Positions 26,570 through 37,700 of a DNA stretch of 64,000 bases are shown here, piece by piece; the first letter of the stretch is position 1; every line of letters starts with the position of its first letter. Source of the DNA: Erythrobacter cryptus DSM 12079 (GTDB taxonomy: Bacteria > Pseudomonadota > Alphaproteobacteria > Sphingomonadales > Sphingomonadaceae). The notes under the pieces are model-generated. The model did no database searches. It was not told the DNA's origin and was given only the letters and a program-made list of their open reading frames with translations. Position numbers and translations under genes: made by a program. The stretch is taken from positions 64,493-128,492 of the forward strand of contig NZ_KE383967.1 of assembly GCF_000422985.1 (NCBI RefSeq), written 5' to 3'.

Positions 26570-28658
26570 AAACTCCTCCCTCGTTCACTTCAGCCATGCG
26601 CCGGGCAAGATTGCCCAGCGCTGAATCGTTGGGGTGGCGCGCGGCCACGGCCGAAACCATCGCGGCAGCAGCCTCGCGATCGCTTGCCGCGAGCGCGCTC
26701 GCCCGGGCGAGGATCTCGCGATCCTCGATCGGGAAATCGGGCGCCGGTTCAAACAGATCGACCGGGCGGGCACGGCCGCGCAGCTGCACCCGGCCCATCG
26801 CCCGCCACCAGTTGAGGCCTGAGGCCTCGGCGAATTCGCGGCTCGCCATCACCGCGGAATCGAGCGCCTTGTTGGCGGCCTCGAGCCGCGCGGCGGTGTT
26901 CATCGAATCGCCGAGCGCGGTGTACTGGATGCGGGTGGCACCGCCGAAATTGCCGATCACCGCCTCGCCGTAATGAAGGCCCACCCGGGTCTTGCCAATC
27001 GGCGGCAGATCGGGATCCATCGCCGCCACCTCGGCGCGGAAGGCCTCGCCCGCCTGCCACAGCGCATAGCCCGCGCGCGCGGCGCGCTCGCCATCATCGG
27101 GCCGGGCAATCGGCGCCCCCCAGAAGGCGACCACGGCATCGCCCACGAACTTGTCGATCACCCCGCCATGATCGAGCACCACCTGGCTCAGAAGGTCGAG
27201 ATAGCGATTGAGCAGCTTGGCCACCATTTCCGGCGGGATCGCGTGGCTCATCTTGGTGAAGCCCTCAAGATCGCTGAACAGCACGAAGATGGCGCGCTTC
27301 TCCCCGCCAAGGCTGAGCAGTTCGGGCCGATCGATGATCGCCTGGGCAATGTCGCGCGGGATATATTTGCCGAGCGCGCTGGTGGCAAAGTTGCGCTGCA
27401 CCGCGCCCGCTGCGCGCGCCGCGGCATTGACCGCGGTGTAGGCGATGATCCAGCCCAGGAGCCAGCCCGCCGCGGGCAGGCCATAGGTATCCACATTGGC
27501 AAGCTGCAGGGCGACCGGGATGCCGATGAAGGCGACGAGCAGCAGCACCACGAAGGGCGCGATCCGCCGCGCCGGCCATTCGAGCAGCGCGGTGAGCGCC
27601 GCGCTCACCACCACCAGCACCGCCATGGCCCACAGCATCCACACCGGGATGGGGGTGAGATAGCGGTCATCGAGCATCTGCGCGATGATCTCGGCATGGA
27701 CCGCAAGCCCCGGCGGTGTTTCCCCGTTGATCGAGGTGAAGGTGGTTTCGACCCGGTCATAATCGACGATGTCGCCGCCGATCAGCACATATTTGCCGCG
27801 GATCTGCTCGCCGAGAAAGGCGAGCACCTCGGGATCGGGCTCGGCAGCGGCGAACAGATCGATCTGGAGCGAGGCGAACAGCGGCTCATCGAGAAACTTG
27901 GCGCGGCGGTAATCGATCGCGCCCTCATAGGTGGCAAAGCGCGGATTGGCCTGGCCCGCATCCTCCATCATCGCCCGCCCGAGCAGCGGCGGCAGGCCGG
28001 GCACGATGCTGGGCCACACCCGGGTGGCGCCGAAGGTGTTGTCGAGCCGGATGCTCGCCGGACGCGCCCGGCTGCCGACCAGCTGCGCCTGGAAGTCCTC
28101 AAGATAGCGCTGCTGCTCATAGACCACATCGTCCTTGTTGGTGGCGACATTGGCATAGGCGACGCCAACCGGGGTGCGCATCGCCCTGAGCGCCGCGATA
28201 AGTTCTGGGTCTTCGTCCTGGGGCTGATCAAACAGGATATCGATCCCGATCGCCTTGGCCCCCATGCCATCGAGATTGCGCAGCGCACGCGCGAGCATCC
28301 CGCGATCAAGCGGCGAGCGCTTGCGCGCGGCGATCAACGTCTGATCGGTATAGACCACCAGGACGATGCGATCGTCCTGGCCGACGAGATCGGCGGCGTA
28401 ATAGGCCCTGAGGTCATAGAGCGCGCGCTCGGCCTCGCCGGTGAGCGGGGTGGGAACCTTGCCGTAGGGCAGTACCCAGCTGAAGCGGGCGATGAACAGC
28501 GCGGCCAGCACCAGCAGCACGGTCGCTGCGAGTTGCAGCGCGCCGGCCTCGCGCACGTTGCGCCAGCCGCGCGCCAGCCAGCCCAGCGACAGCGCTGAAG
28601 GAGCCGCCGGCGGGTTCATCGCCTGTCCGCCCGGCCCCAGTCCGCCCGGACCATGCAT
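26556..28658 (-). CDS. CHASE2-domain class III adenylate cyclase
   Basis: A 700-residue membrane sensor: N-terminal helix (about 42-60), periplasmic CHASE2 domain (about 65-335, with GIDILFDQP and GKYVLIGGD), three helices (about 341-420), then a class III cyclase domain. Catalytic residues are present: metal Asp463 in FSDLEGFT and Asp507 in DKFVGDAVV, the adenine-selecting Lys503, a Thr in the partner position (YTALGDS), and the transition-state Asn/Arg pair in NTAARLE. Lys plus Thr is typical of bacterial adenylate rather than guanylate cyclases. It begins four bases after the CHAT gene stop; a downstream ATG at 28619 is an alternative start. It could supply cAMP to the flavoprotein's cNMP domains encoded 14 kb away. 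Confidence 0.9.
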   Translation of the reverse strand: MHGPGGLGPGGQAMNPPAAPSALSLGWLARGWRNVREAGALQLAATVLLVLAALFIARFSWVLPYGKVPTPLTGEAERALYDLRAYYAADLVGQDDRIVLVVYTDQTLIAARKRSPLDRGMLARALRNLDGMGAKAIGIDILFDQPQDEDPELIAALRAMRTPVGVAYANVATNKDDVVYEQQRYLEDFQAQLVGSRARPASIRLDNTFGATRVWPSIVPGLPPLLGRAMMEDAGQANPRFATYEGAIDYRRAKFLDEPLFASLQIDLFAAAEPDPEVLAFLGEQIRGKYVLIGGDIVDYDRVETTFTSINGETPPGLAVHAEIIAQMLDDRYLTPIPVWMLWAMAVLVVVSAALTALLEWPARRIAPFVVLLLVAFIGIPVALQLANVDTYGLPAAGWLLGWIIAYTAVNAAARAAGAVQRNFATSALGKYIPRDIAQAIIDRPELLSLGGEKRAIFVLFSDLEGFTKMSHAIPPEMVAKLLNRYLDLLSQVVLDHGGVIDKFVGDAVVAFWGAPIARPDDGERAARAGYALWQAGEAFRAEVAAMDPDLPPIGKTRVGLHYGEAVIGNFGGATRIQYTALGDSMNTAARLEAANKALDSAVMASREFAEASGLNWWRAMGRVQLRGRARPVDLFEPAPDFPIEDREILARASALAASDREAAAAMVSAVAARHPNDSALGNLARRMAEVNEGGVYVLG

Positions 28659-28662
28659 GCGC

Positions 28663-31600
28663 TCAGCGACTCAGCCGGGTGGCCCCGTCGCCCACCACAG
28701 CGAAGGCCGACCAGTAGAAGGGGTGCGAGGTTTCAGCCGTATCCATCAGCGCCAGCTGCGATTGCCTGAGCGCTGCGGCGGTCTCCTGCCCGTCCCCGGC
28801 AAACAGGCCCGAGATCAGCTTGCCGGTGGCGCCGAACTCGTCGGGCACCGGCCAGTGGCTCGCCAGCACCGTGCGCCCGCCGGCGCCGACAAAGGCGCGC
28901 ACCAGCCCGTCGAGCGCGAACTCGCCCCCGCTCGTCACCCCGGCCTCGCGGGTCGCCCCCACGGTAGCGCTGCCGGCGGTGTCGCAAGCCGAAAGGATGA
29001 CGAGATCGGCATCGATCCTGAGGCCGAAAATCTCGGCAAAGCTGAGCAGCCCGTCCGATCCCTCGGCGGTATCGAAGCTGGTAAGCAGCGCCGGGCGCGG
29101 CGGACATTCGGGCTGCGGCGCGGTGACAAGACCGTGGGTGGCAAAGTGCAGGATGCGGTATTCGGCCAGATCGCCAAGGCCGATAATCGCGCTGTCGGTG
29201 AAGGCATCCCTGGTGATCACCTGCGCACCCTCGCCAAAGCGGTTGGCGGCCACGCGCAATTCATCGGCCTTGACCGGGCTCGCCCAGATATTGGGCGACC
29301 ACTGGCACTTCTCCCCGCTTTCGAGCGCGGCCCGGGTGCGCGCCGCCCCGGGCGAGGCGGCGCCGATCGGGGTGTTCTCGCCAAGGCCGAGATAGGCGCG
29401 CTTGCCATCCGAGGGCCGCGCCGCGCGCACATCGCGGAAGGCGGCGGCGGCAACCGAGGTGCTGATCTGGGCCGTGCGCCCAAGCCAGGCGGTGCCGCGA
29501 AAATCATACTCGTCCGCCCCGGGCCGGGCGATGCGCGCCTGATAGGCGGCGACGCTGGCATCATCGGTGACCAGCAGGTTGAGCGGCAGCTTGAGCAGCG
29601 CGCCATCGGGCTCGAAGATGATGTGGCGCGCCTTGGGCAGGGCCTCGGCCACCGGGGCGAACAGGCGCACATAGAGCTTGCGCGAGGCGGCCAGGTCGAA
29701 GGGATAGGTGAGCACCTGCCCACCCTCGACCACGGCGATGCTCTCGCGGATCTGGGTAACCAGGCTCTCAAGCTCGGCCGGGGTCGCATCGGCGCGCCAG
29801 GCCATGGCGCTCTCGCGGGTGATATAGACGAGATAGGCATCGCGCTCGAGCGTGACCAGCTTCACATAGGCCTCACCCGGGGTGAGGATCGCCTGGAGTT
29901 CGCCCAAGGGGATCGCCGCATCGCTCACCGCGCGGTAGCGCGGATAGCTGGCGAGCTTGTCGAGCACCTCGGCCTGCTGCTGCTGCAACTGTTCGAGCCG
30001 CGCCTGCCCCTCTGTCATCTGTGTGGCCTGCTGGGGGCTGATCTGCGGCGCGCTCGACAATTCGAGCAGCATCAGGCGCTGCTGCTCGATCGCCCGGGAA
30101 AGATTGGTGGCAGAGCGGAACAGCTGCGCCGCCTCGTCGCTCCCACCCGAAAGCTCGCGCGCCAGCGCGGCCTGGGTCTGGGCGAGGCCGGGGCGTTGGA
30201 GCAGCTGGCTGGCGGCGAACAGATCGGCCACTGTGGCGCCATCCGCCGTGGCTCCTTTGTTTCCCACCAGCAGCGCGAAATAGGGTGCCATCACGGCGCG
30301 CAGCGAGGGCAGCGCCCGGCCCTTCGCATCGACGATGATGGTGCGATAGAGGGCGAGCGCCTCCTCGCGCCGCCCGCTGCGGGCGTAGAAGCCCGCGAGC
30401 TGCGCGCGGGCACTGCCGAGCGCGGGCGAGCCGGGATAGACCGTGCCGATGAGCGCGATCGCCTGGCCGTGCAGCCGCTCGGCCTCGGCCGGGGCGCCGC
30501 TCCGCTCGGCCAGTTCGGCAAGTTCGCCCAGCACCTGCGCGCGCAGCCAGGCGACCGAGATCACCCGCCCCCCACGCACCGCGACAAAGGCTTCCTCGGC
30601 AGCGCGCAGCAGATCTTTGGCTTCGCCCGTCCGCCCGAGCTGGCGCAGCGCGGTGGCCTTGAGATAGGCGTGCTGGCCATCGAGCAATCGGGCGCGCTCG
30701 ATCGGGGTGAGGCTGTCCGAATAGATCCCGCCGACCCGATCGGTCTCGCTGGCAAGCTGGCTGGCCAGCGACATGTCGATCCGCAGCGCCCTTAGGGTTT
30801 CAAGATTGGTCTGTTCGACCTGGGGCGGGGTCTCGAGGATGGCGAGGGCCACCTGCGGGCGCTTCTGGTTGAGCGCGTCCATCGCCTCGAAATTGCGTTG
30901 CAACCGGGCGAGCAGCGGGCTCGCGGCGCTCGCCTCGCGGGTGGCGGCAAACAGGCGCCGCGCCTCGGCATAATTGCCGAGGTTGGATTGCTGCAGCGCG
31001 GCGTTGAGCCTGGCCTCGATCTCGCCCTGTCCGGCCAGCGCTGCTGCCGATGCGGCAAAGAACTCCGCCGCCTCGGCAAAATTGCCGGCATTGCTACGGC
31101 GATAGGCTTCCACCAGCGCCTGATCAGCGGCGATCGCCTGGGCCTGCTGGCGGGCAAAGGCGATTGCATCGGTGGTGCTGGTGAGCGGAATCTCCACCGT
31201 GCCGGGCACCGGCTTGTCGCTCACGAGCGAGGCCAGCCCCAGCTCGAGCGCCTTGGCATAGGCAGCAAGCCCGGCGGCGGCATAGGTACGCCCACCGCGC
31301 GTACCGACCAGCAGATCGGTGCGCAGCACACTGCCGGGGCGCATGCAGGACAGGCGCCGGGTATCGCCCAGCCCGGGCACCGCGCCCGGCCCGGCGCCAT
31401 CCTCGCCGGAACAGCTGGCCCCCGCGCCGAGGAAGCGGGCGGCAGGATCGGTGTCAGGCCGCGCGCGCACCACCCACAGGGTGCCGACCGGCGCGGCGGC
31501 ATCGCGGCAAATGATGGTGTAGCGACGGTCGAACAGCCCGGCCCCTGGCTCGGGCGCGACGATCTGCGCCTCGCACAGCCCGTTCGAGCCGATCGGGAAG

Positions 31601-31737
31601 GTGTCGCGCAAGGCAAGGCTGGTGCTCTCGGCGCTGCGCGCCGCCAGCGGTGCCGGGGCAGGCGCTAGGCCTGAAGCCATGCCCAGCGCCGCAATCAGCG
31701 GCAGGATCTTGCGGCGATTGCGGGGGTGCTGCTCCAT
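28663..31737 (-). CDS. exported TPR-CHAT caspase-like protein
   Basis: A 1024-residue protein with a signal-like N terminus (KILPLIAALGMASGLAPA), a long helical middle with many TPR-type repeats (about residues 170-560), a short coiled region rich in Gln (QLQQQQAEVL), and a C-terminal CHAT domain. The CHAT catalytic pair is visible: His868 in LHFATHG and Cys918 in VILSACDTAG. CHAT proteases are caspase relatives; several are activated by a partner and cleave specific proteins. The ATG at 31737 has an AGGAGG site and lies one base after the TpsA stop, so co-translation with the adhesin is likely. Cleavage of TpsA is an attractive but untested idea. Confidence 0.9.
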   Translation of the reverse strand: MEQHPRNRRKILPLIAALGMASGLAPAPAPLAARSAESTSLALRDTFPIGSNGLCEAQIVAPEPGAGLFDRRYTIICRDAAAPVGTLWVVRARPDTDPAARFLGAGASCSGEDGAGPGAVPGLGDTRRLSCMRPGSVLRTDLLVGTRGGRTYAAAGLAAYAKALELGLASLVSDKPVPGTVEIPLTSTTDAIAFARQQAQAIAADQALVEAYRRSNAGNFAEAAEFFAASAAALAGQGEIEARLNAALQQSNLGNYAEARRLFAATREASAASPLLARLQRNFEAMDALNQKRPQVALAILETPPQVEQTNLETLRALRIDMSLASQLASETDRVGGIYSDSLTPIERARLLDGQHAYLKATALRQLGRTGEAKDLLRAAEEAFVAVRGGRVISVAWLRAQVLGELAELAERSGAPAEAERLHGQAIALIGTVYPGSPALGSARAQLAGFYARSGRREEALALYRTIIVDAKGRALPSLRAVMAPYFALLVGNKGATADGATVADLFAASQLLQRPGLAQTQAALARELSGGSDEAAQLFRSATNLSRAIEQQRLMLLELSSAPQISPQQATQMTEGQARLEQLQQQQAEVLDKLASYPRYRAVSDAAIPLGELQAILTPGEAYVKLVTLERDAYLVYITRESAMAWRADATPAELESLVTQIRESIAVVEGGQVLTYPFDLAASRKLYVRLFAPVAEALPKARHIIFEPDGALLKLPLNLLVTDDASVAAYQARIARPGADEYDFRGTAWLGRTAQISTSVAAAAFRDVRAARPSDGKRAYLGLGENTPIGAASPGAARTRAALESGEKCQWSPNIWASPVKADELRVAANRFGEGAQVITRDAFTDSAIIGLGDLAEYRILHFATHGLVTAPQPECPPRPALLTSFDTAEGSDGLLSFAEIFGLRIDADLVILSACDTAGSATVGATREAGVTSGGEFALDGLVRAFVGAGGRTVLASHWPVPDEFGATGKLISGLFAGDGQETAAALRQSQLALMDTAETSHPFYWSAFAVVGDGATRLSR

Positions 31738-31738
31738 C

Positions 31739-34700
31739 TCACTGGCCTCCTGCAGGCGCGGCCTCGCCGCCGCCATAGAGCGAAGGATCGCCGCCGCTCG
31801 TCACCGGCTCGTCGAGCAGCGGGTCCTCGCTGATCAGCTGGGCATCGGGCTGTTCGGGGAAGTCCATGCCGAACTGCTCCTCGGCCCCGATCGCCGGACC
31901 GAGCGCGTCTTCGCTGCCCATCGCCGGGACGAGCGAGATCGGGCTGTTGACATCGCCCGGGGTCGGCAGGGGTTCGATGGTGAAGGTGCCGGGAACGAAG
32001 GTGGTGGAATAGTTCGGCCCGGCCGAAAGCGTGCCCTGGCGGATGGTGTAGGTGCCTTGGAACTCGCCCGGATCGCGGGTGAGGCTGCCGGTGAGCGTGT
32101 CGCCGTTGACAAGGCCCAGCCCGCCCACGGTGAAAGTGAGCAGCGGATCGGGAAGACCGAGCAGCTTGGAGAGGCTCGCGGCGGTGATGGTGATCGTCCG
32201 CGGAGTCACCGTCAGCGTGCCGTTGACGAAGCTCAGCGCATAATTGCTGCTCGCCGCCAGCGTGCCCTGCGTGATCGCATAGGGCCCCACCGGCGAGGTC
32301 GCATCGGCCACGGTCGCGAGCGCCCCGGTGAGCGTGTCGCCATTGACCAGACCCAGCCCACCCACGGTGAAGGTCAGCGCCGGGTTGGAATTGCCATAGA
32401 AGCGCGAGAGGTTGTCCGCGCTCACCGTGATCGGCCGCGGGGTCACCGTCAGCGTGCCGTTGACGAAGGTCAGCGCATAATTGCTGCTCGCCGCCAGCGT
32501 GCCCTGCGTGATCGCATAGGGCCCCACCGGCGAGGTCGCATCGGCCACGGTCGCGAGCGCCCCGGTGAGCGTGTCGCCATTGACGAGGCCCAGCCCACCC
32601 ACGGTGAAGGTCAGCGCCGGGTTGGCATTGCCATAGAAGCGCGAGAGGTTGTCCGCGCTTACCGTGATCGGCCGCGGGGTCACCGTCAGCGTGCCGTTGA
32701 CGAAGGTGAACTGGTAGCCCTGCGGGCTTACCAGGGTGCCCTGCGCGGCATTGATGGTGTAGGCCCCGACCGGCGACGTGCCATCCGCAGATGTCGTGAG
32801 CGCGGGCGCGCCGAGCAGGTCGGCAATGCTGTCACCAGGCTGGAACCCGGCATAGCTGGCGGTGAAGGCCGGGTTGGCATTGCCGTAGAAACGGCTGGCA
32901 TCATTGGCCGTTACCGTGAGCACCGGGGCGATGCGGAAGGCGGCGAAATTGCCGCCAAGGTCAATCGCATCATAGGCCGCGGCATCGGCAACATTGTAGC
33001 GCCGGGCATAATTGGCAAAGGAGCCGATCTGCGAACCGGCAGGAGTGGCGGCAAAAACGCCGAAATGCCCGCCGCCGGTAAGGACAAGGCCCGCATCGCC
33101 CGCAAGATTGATGACCTCGCCAGTGAGCGAAGCCAGATCGATCGCGCGGCCCGTGCCCGAGGCGGTGAGGACTCCGGTTGCCAGCACGTTGATATTGCTG
33201 CCGGGATCGGCGCCGAAATTGCGCACGTCGATGGTGCCGGCGCTGATCTCGGAAAGGGTGATCGCCCCGCTCAGCCGACCGGGCACACCGCCGCCATCGC
33301 CCATGTGGACGGTCACCACACCGCTGCCGGCCGCGATCGCGGCATCACTGCTCATTGTGATCTCGGCGGCGACTGCCGGGCTGGCGGGCAGCGCCGTGCC
33401 GTTGTTGGCAAAGAGGCTGACCGGCCCATTGTTGGCGCCGATCCGCCCACCGAGAAGGATCGAGCCGCCCGCAGCAAGATTGACCGCCTGACCGGAAAGG
33501 CCCCCCGTCGCGCTACCATCGCCGATGGTCTCGATTGTTCCACGCGCCGAAAGTGCAATCGCAGTGGTGGTTCCTCCGGAAGCCGGCGAGCCGACTATGG
33601 CGCCGTCAGTGGTGACGATCCGAAGATCCCCGACAGTGGTGCCAGTCAGCGCATCGCTCACATTGATATTGCCCCCACTGGCCACCAGTTCGGAAGGCGT
33701 AGCGCCTACGACATCGCCGAGCGCGCTGGCGGAAAGCGTGCCGATATTCGCATTGCCACTGCTGGCCCGCACGGCAAAGCGACCGGCACGGTTGGCCGCA
33801 GCACCCGGTGCAGCGCCGCTGGCATCGGCAAGCAGGCGCAAGCTTTGAGCAGCAAGGCTGGTGGCCGCGCCATCTTGCAGCTCAACCACCGACGTGCCGG
33901 CTGCCGCCAATCCCCCGGCTGCAGTGCTGGCGCTGGCTGCAATCTCGATCACATCGGCCGCAAGCGTGCTGTCGGTGGCAAGGGTGATCGCGCCAAGCCC
34001 GGCGCTTGCCGCTCCGCCGATCTGGCCGGCAGGGCCGCTGGCCAGCGCCCTGGTGTCGAGCAGAACTTCGCCCGCGGCAAGCTGCGCATTGTTGAGTAGA
34101 AGCTCAGCCCCACCGCTGGTGGCATCGCCGACCTCGCCGCCCTGCCCGCCTATCGCTTGCGAGCGCAGCCGCATCACCCCCGGCGTGCCCAGCGGATCGC
34201 CCACGGCAGAAACGATCGCATTGGCAATCGACACCGCGACAGCACCGCTGGTGGCCGTCCCACCGCTGCCATTTATGCCGCCATTGCCGCCGCGCGCATC
34301 CGAGGCGATCAGGATATCCCCCGGGACAATTATTTGCGAGCCACTGCCCGGATCAATGGGATAGGTGGTGTTGCCCTGAAGGCTGAACTGCGAATTGCTG
34401 ATCACCACATTGATCGGCGAGCCTTCGGCATTGCCGCCGATCCCACCCGGATCGCTGGCATTGCCCCCGACAAGGATCGGGTTGATCAGAAGCTGGAGCC
34501 GATCGCTCGCCACGCTGGTCTGGTTAATGGTGGCATCGATGATCGGCCCCTGCGCATCACCGCCGCGCAGCACCCCCGCGCCGCCGCGGGTGACAAAGTC
34601 AAGGCTGATCTGCGCAGCACCAACGGTGGCCGCGCTGCCGGCCAGCGTGGCATCATTGAGCCTGAGATTGATCGATCCGGCAAGATTGGTGAACGGGTTG

Positions 34701-37700
34701 ACCCTGAAGACGCTGCCGCCCTGCTGCCCGCTGCCCCCGGCCGACTGATCGAACAGCGCCAGTTGGCGCAGGATGGTGGCACTGGCCTGATCGACCTCGA
34801 ACAGGTTCTGACCAACATAGGCATTGCCGCCATTGCCGCTGCCCGATCCATCCCCGCCCTCGGCACCGGCGGCACCGCCAGCCGGGTTGATGGTGAGCGT
34901 GGCATTGTTGATCGCGCGGATCGAGCGGCTACCGCCAAAGGCATTGCCGCCAGTGATGTCGAGGCTTATGTCCCCCGAAGACCCACCCTCGGCAAAGGCG
35001 GATATGGTGCCGCTGATATCGAGGCTGGCGTTGTCGGCCAAGACCTCGATTGTCCCACCAAAGGCAGCCCCGCCTGCCCCGCCCTGCACCACGCTGCTGC
35101 CGCCGATGCTGCGGGCGAAATAGCCGTTGGTAAGCGATGCCGGCAGGCTGAGCACGCCCCCGTCGCTGGCGCTGATGGTGAGCAGGCCGCCACGTCCCTC
35201 ACCCCCGATGCCATCGCCGCCCACGGTTTCCTGTCCGATCCCATTGGCATTGACAACCGCTGCCCCTCCGGCTGTCTCGACAAAGGCGGAGGGGACGTTG
35301 TTCTGGATTGTCAACCGGCTGCCAGCGCCGCGCGCACTCAACCGGGCCGTCCCGCCGCTGCCATTCCCGCCCTCGTGGACTTCGGCTGTCCCGCCAATCC
35401 CGACCGCGTGTACCTGGGCCGAGGACAGCGTGACGCTGCCCCCGCCCAGCGCATCGACATAGGCCAGCCCGCCGGTGCCATTGCCGGCGGCGAAACTGCC
35501 GCTGGACGTGCCGCCGATCGCATTGGCAAATATGCGGGCATGACCGCCAATGGTCACGCCGCCACCATTGTCGGGCGAAAGGGTGGCGATATAGGCCTCA
35601 CCGCCAAGGGCATTGCCCGCCGGGCCATTGCTGGCATCGCCACCTCTGGCGCTGGCAATAAGCCCTGCGATACCGACAATGCCGATTTCAAGGCCATCGC
35701 CCTCAATCGCCGCCACACCGCCGCGACCCTCTCCGCCGAGGCCAGCCTCGGCCGCGCCGCCCTCGCCGCGGGCTTCAAGCAAGGCTTCGGTGATGCTTGC
35801 TTCCCCCCCAAACCCACCGAACATGGCCGCCGTTCCGCCCTGGCCCCGCCCCCCTGAAGCGCCCGAGCCGCCAATCCCATTGGCGCTGAAGGCGACGGAA
35901 TTGGCACCCACCTGCCCGGCGCTGAGCGTGAACGCCGCAAAGCCGCCTTCACCATGACCACCAGCACCGGCGGGGGCAGCGGGGCCTGCGCCGATGCCGC
36001 CAGTCCCGCCAACCCCATCGGCCTGCGCCAGCACGTTGCCAAGATTGGCCGAGCCATTGCCGATCGCGCCGGTGCCGCCAAGCCGCGCGAGGCCCACCTG
36101 GGCCAGCCCGCCAAAGCCATCACCGCCAGGTCCACCGGTGTTGGCGCCCGCTCCGCTCCCGCCGGTGCCCCCAAAGCCCCGGGCCGTGGCCTCAGCCGCC
36201 CCGCCGATGCTGATCGTGCCATTATCGCCACCCGCGAGCAGGAACACCCCGCTGTTGAATGCTGGATCGGCCTGGTTCGGCACAGTGAATTGCCCGCCAT
36301 AGCCATCGCCGCCGCGCCCTGCACCGATCGCCACTCCATTGCTTGGCCCGCCGATACCCCCAATTCCGCTGGCATTGACGAGGGCATTGCCGGCGATGGT
36401 GACAAGCGCGGTCTCGCTCGCGGTGCCGTCAGCCTGGAAAAAGGCATTGCCGCCGCGCCCCTGCCCGCCATCACCGCCAAAGCCGAAGCTGGCATCGCCA
36501 CCCACACCCTGCGAGAAGGCCGAGGCATCAGTGCCGATGGCGATGCTGCCGATGATGGCATTGGCTCCGGCCATGCCGCCAAACCCGTCCCCGCCGGTCT
36601 GGCCCGCGCCGCCAAGGCCATTGGCCCTGGCGTCGAAGCCTCCTTCGAAAGCGATGCTTCCCCCTATTAAGGTCGCGGCCGAGGCGCGCCCGCCAAGGCC
36701 AAGGCCGCCGGTGCCGCCGGCATTCGCGCCGCCGATACCCTCGGCCAGGATCGTGGTGTCAGCGCCCAGGTTGATCGCGCCCGTGCCTTCGATGGTGATG
36801 ACCGCCTCCCCGGCATCGCCGAGCGAACCAGCCCCGGCGGCATTGGCACTGCCGCCGCGGGCACTGGCATTGAGGCTGGCAAGGCCCAGCACCGTGATCG
36901 CACTGTCATTGCCGAGAAGGTTGATGGCAGCCCTGCCGCCAAAGCCATCCGAGACGCTCGACGGGCTGGCCAGGCGGCCATTGGCGGCCAAGGCATCGGC
37001 ACGCACATCCAGTCCCTGTCCGATGCTCACCGAACCGCCCGCATCGGCAAAAAGCTGCGCAATGCCGCCGCGCGCCTCGGCGCCCTGGGTCACGGCGAAG
37101 TTCTGGACGCCAACGCCGCGCGCGGAGACGGTCGCATCGCCGTTGATGTTGACCAGCCCGGTGTCATTCGCCCCGATCACGGCGCTGCCCCCGCGCGCCA
37201 GGCCGGCGATGAGGTTGAGATCATCGGCACCGCCAAGCCCATCGGCGGTCACCAGGGCGTCGCCGGCGATGTCAACCGTGCCTGCAGCATCGGCAAGGAT
37301 GCGCGCGCTGCCGCCTTGGCCGATGATCTCGTCGAGCGATTGCAGCGTCGAGCTGATCACGCCGTAATCGCGCGCATCGACCAGCACATCGCCCGAGATC
37401 GTGAAGTCGCGCCCGAACACCGCCGTAAGCTCGGCGCTCTCGCGTCCCACCAAAAGAAGGTTGCCCGCCACCGATGCATCGGTTTGCGCGGCGCGGGCCA
37501 GCACCTGATTGGTACCGATCGCCAGCAGGCTGCTCGAAGCGGTGAAATCCTCCAGCAAGACATCGGCCCGCACCGCGTTGGGATCGGCCTTCTGGCGGAA
37601 CACCGCGTTGATCCCGTCGCTGATCGTGCCGCCTGCCACCGCGCGCTGCGCCACATCGTAATTTGCCGAAAGGATGATCTCGCCATTGATCACCCCCGCG

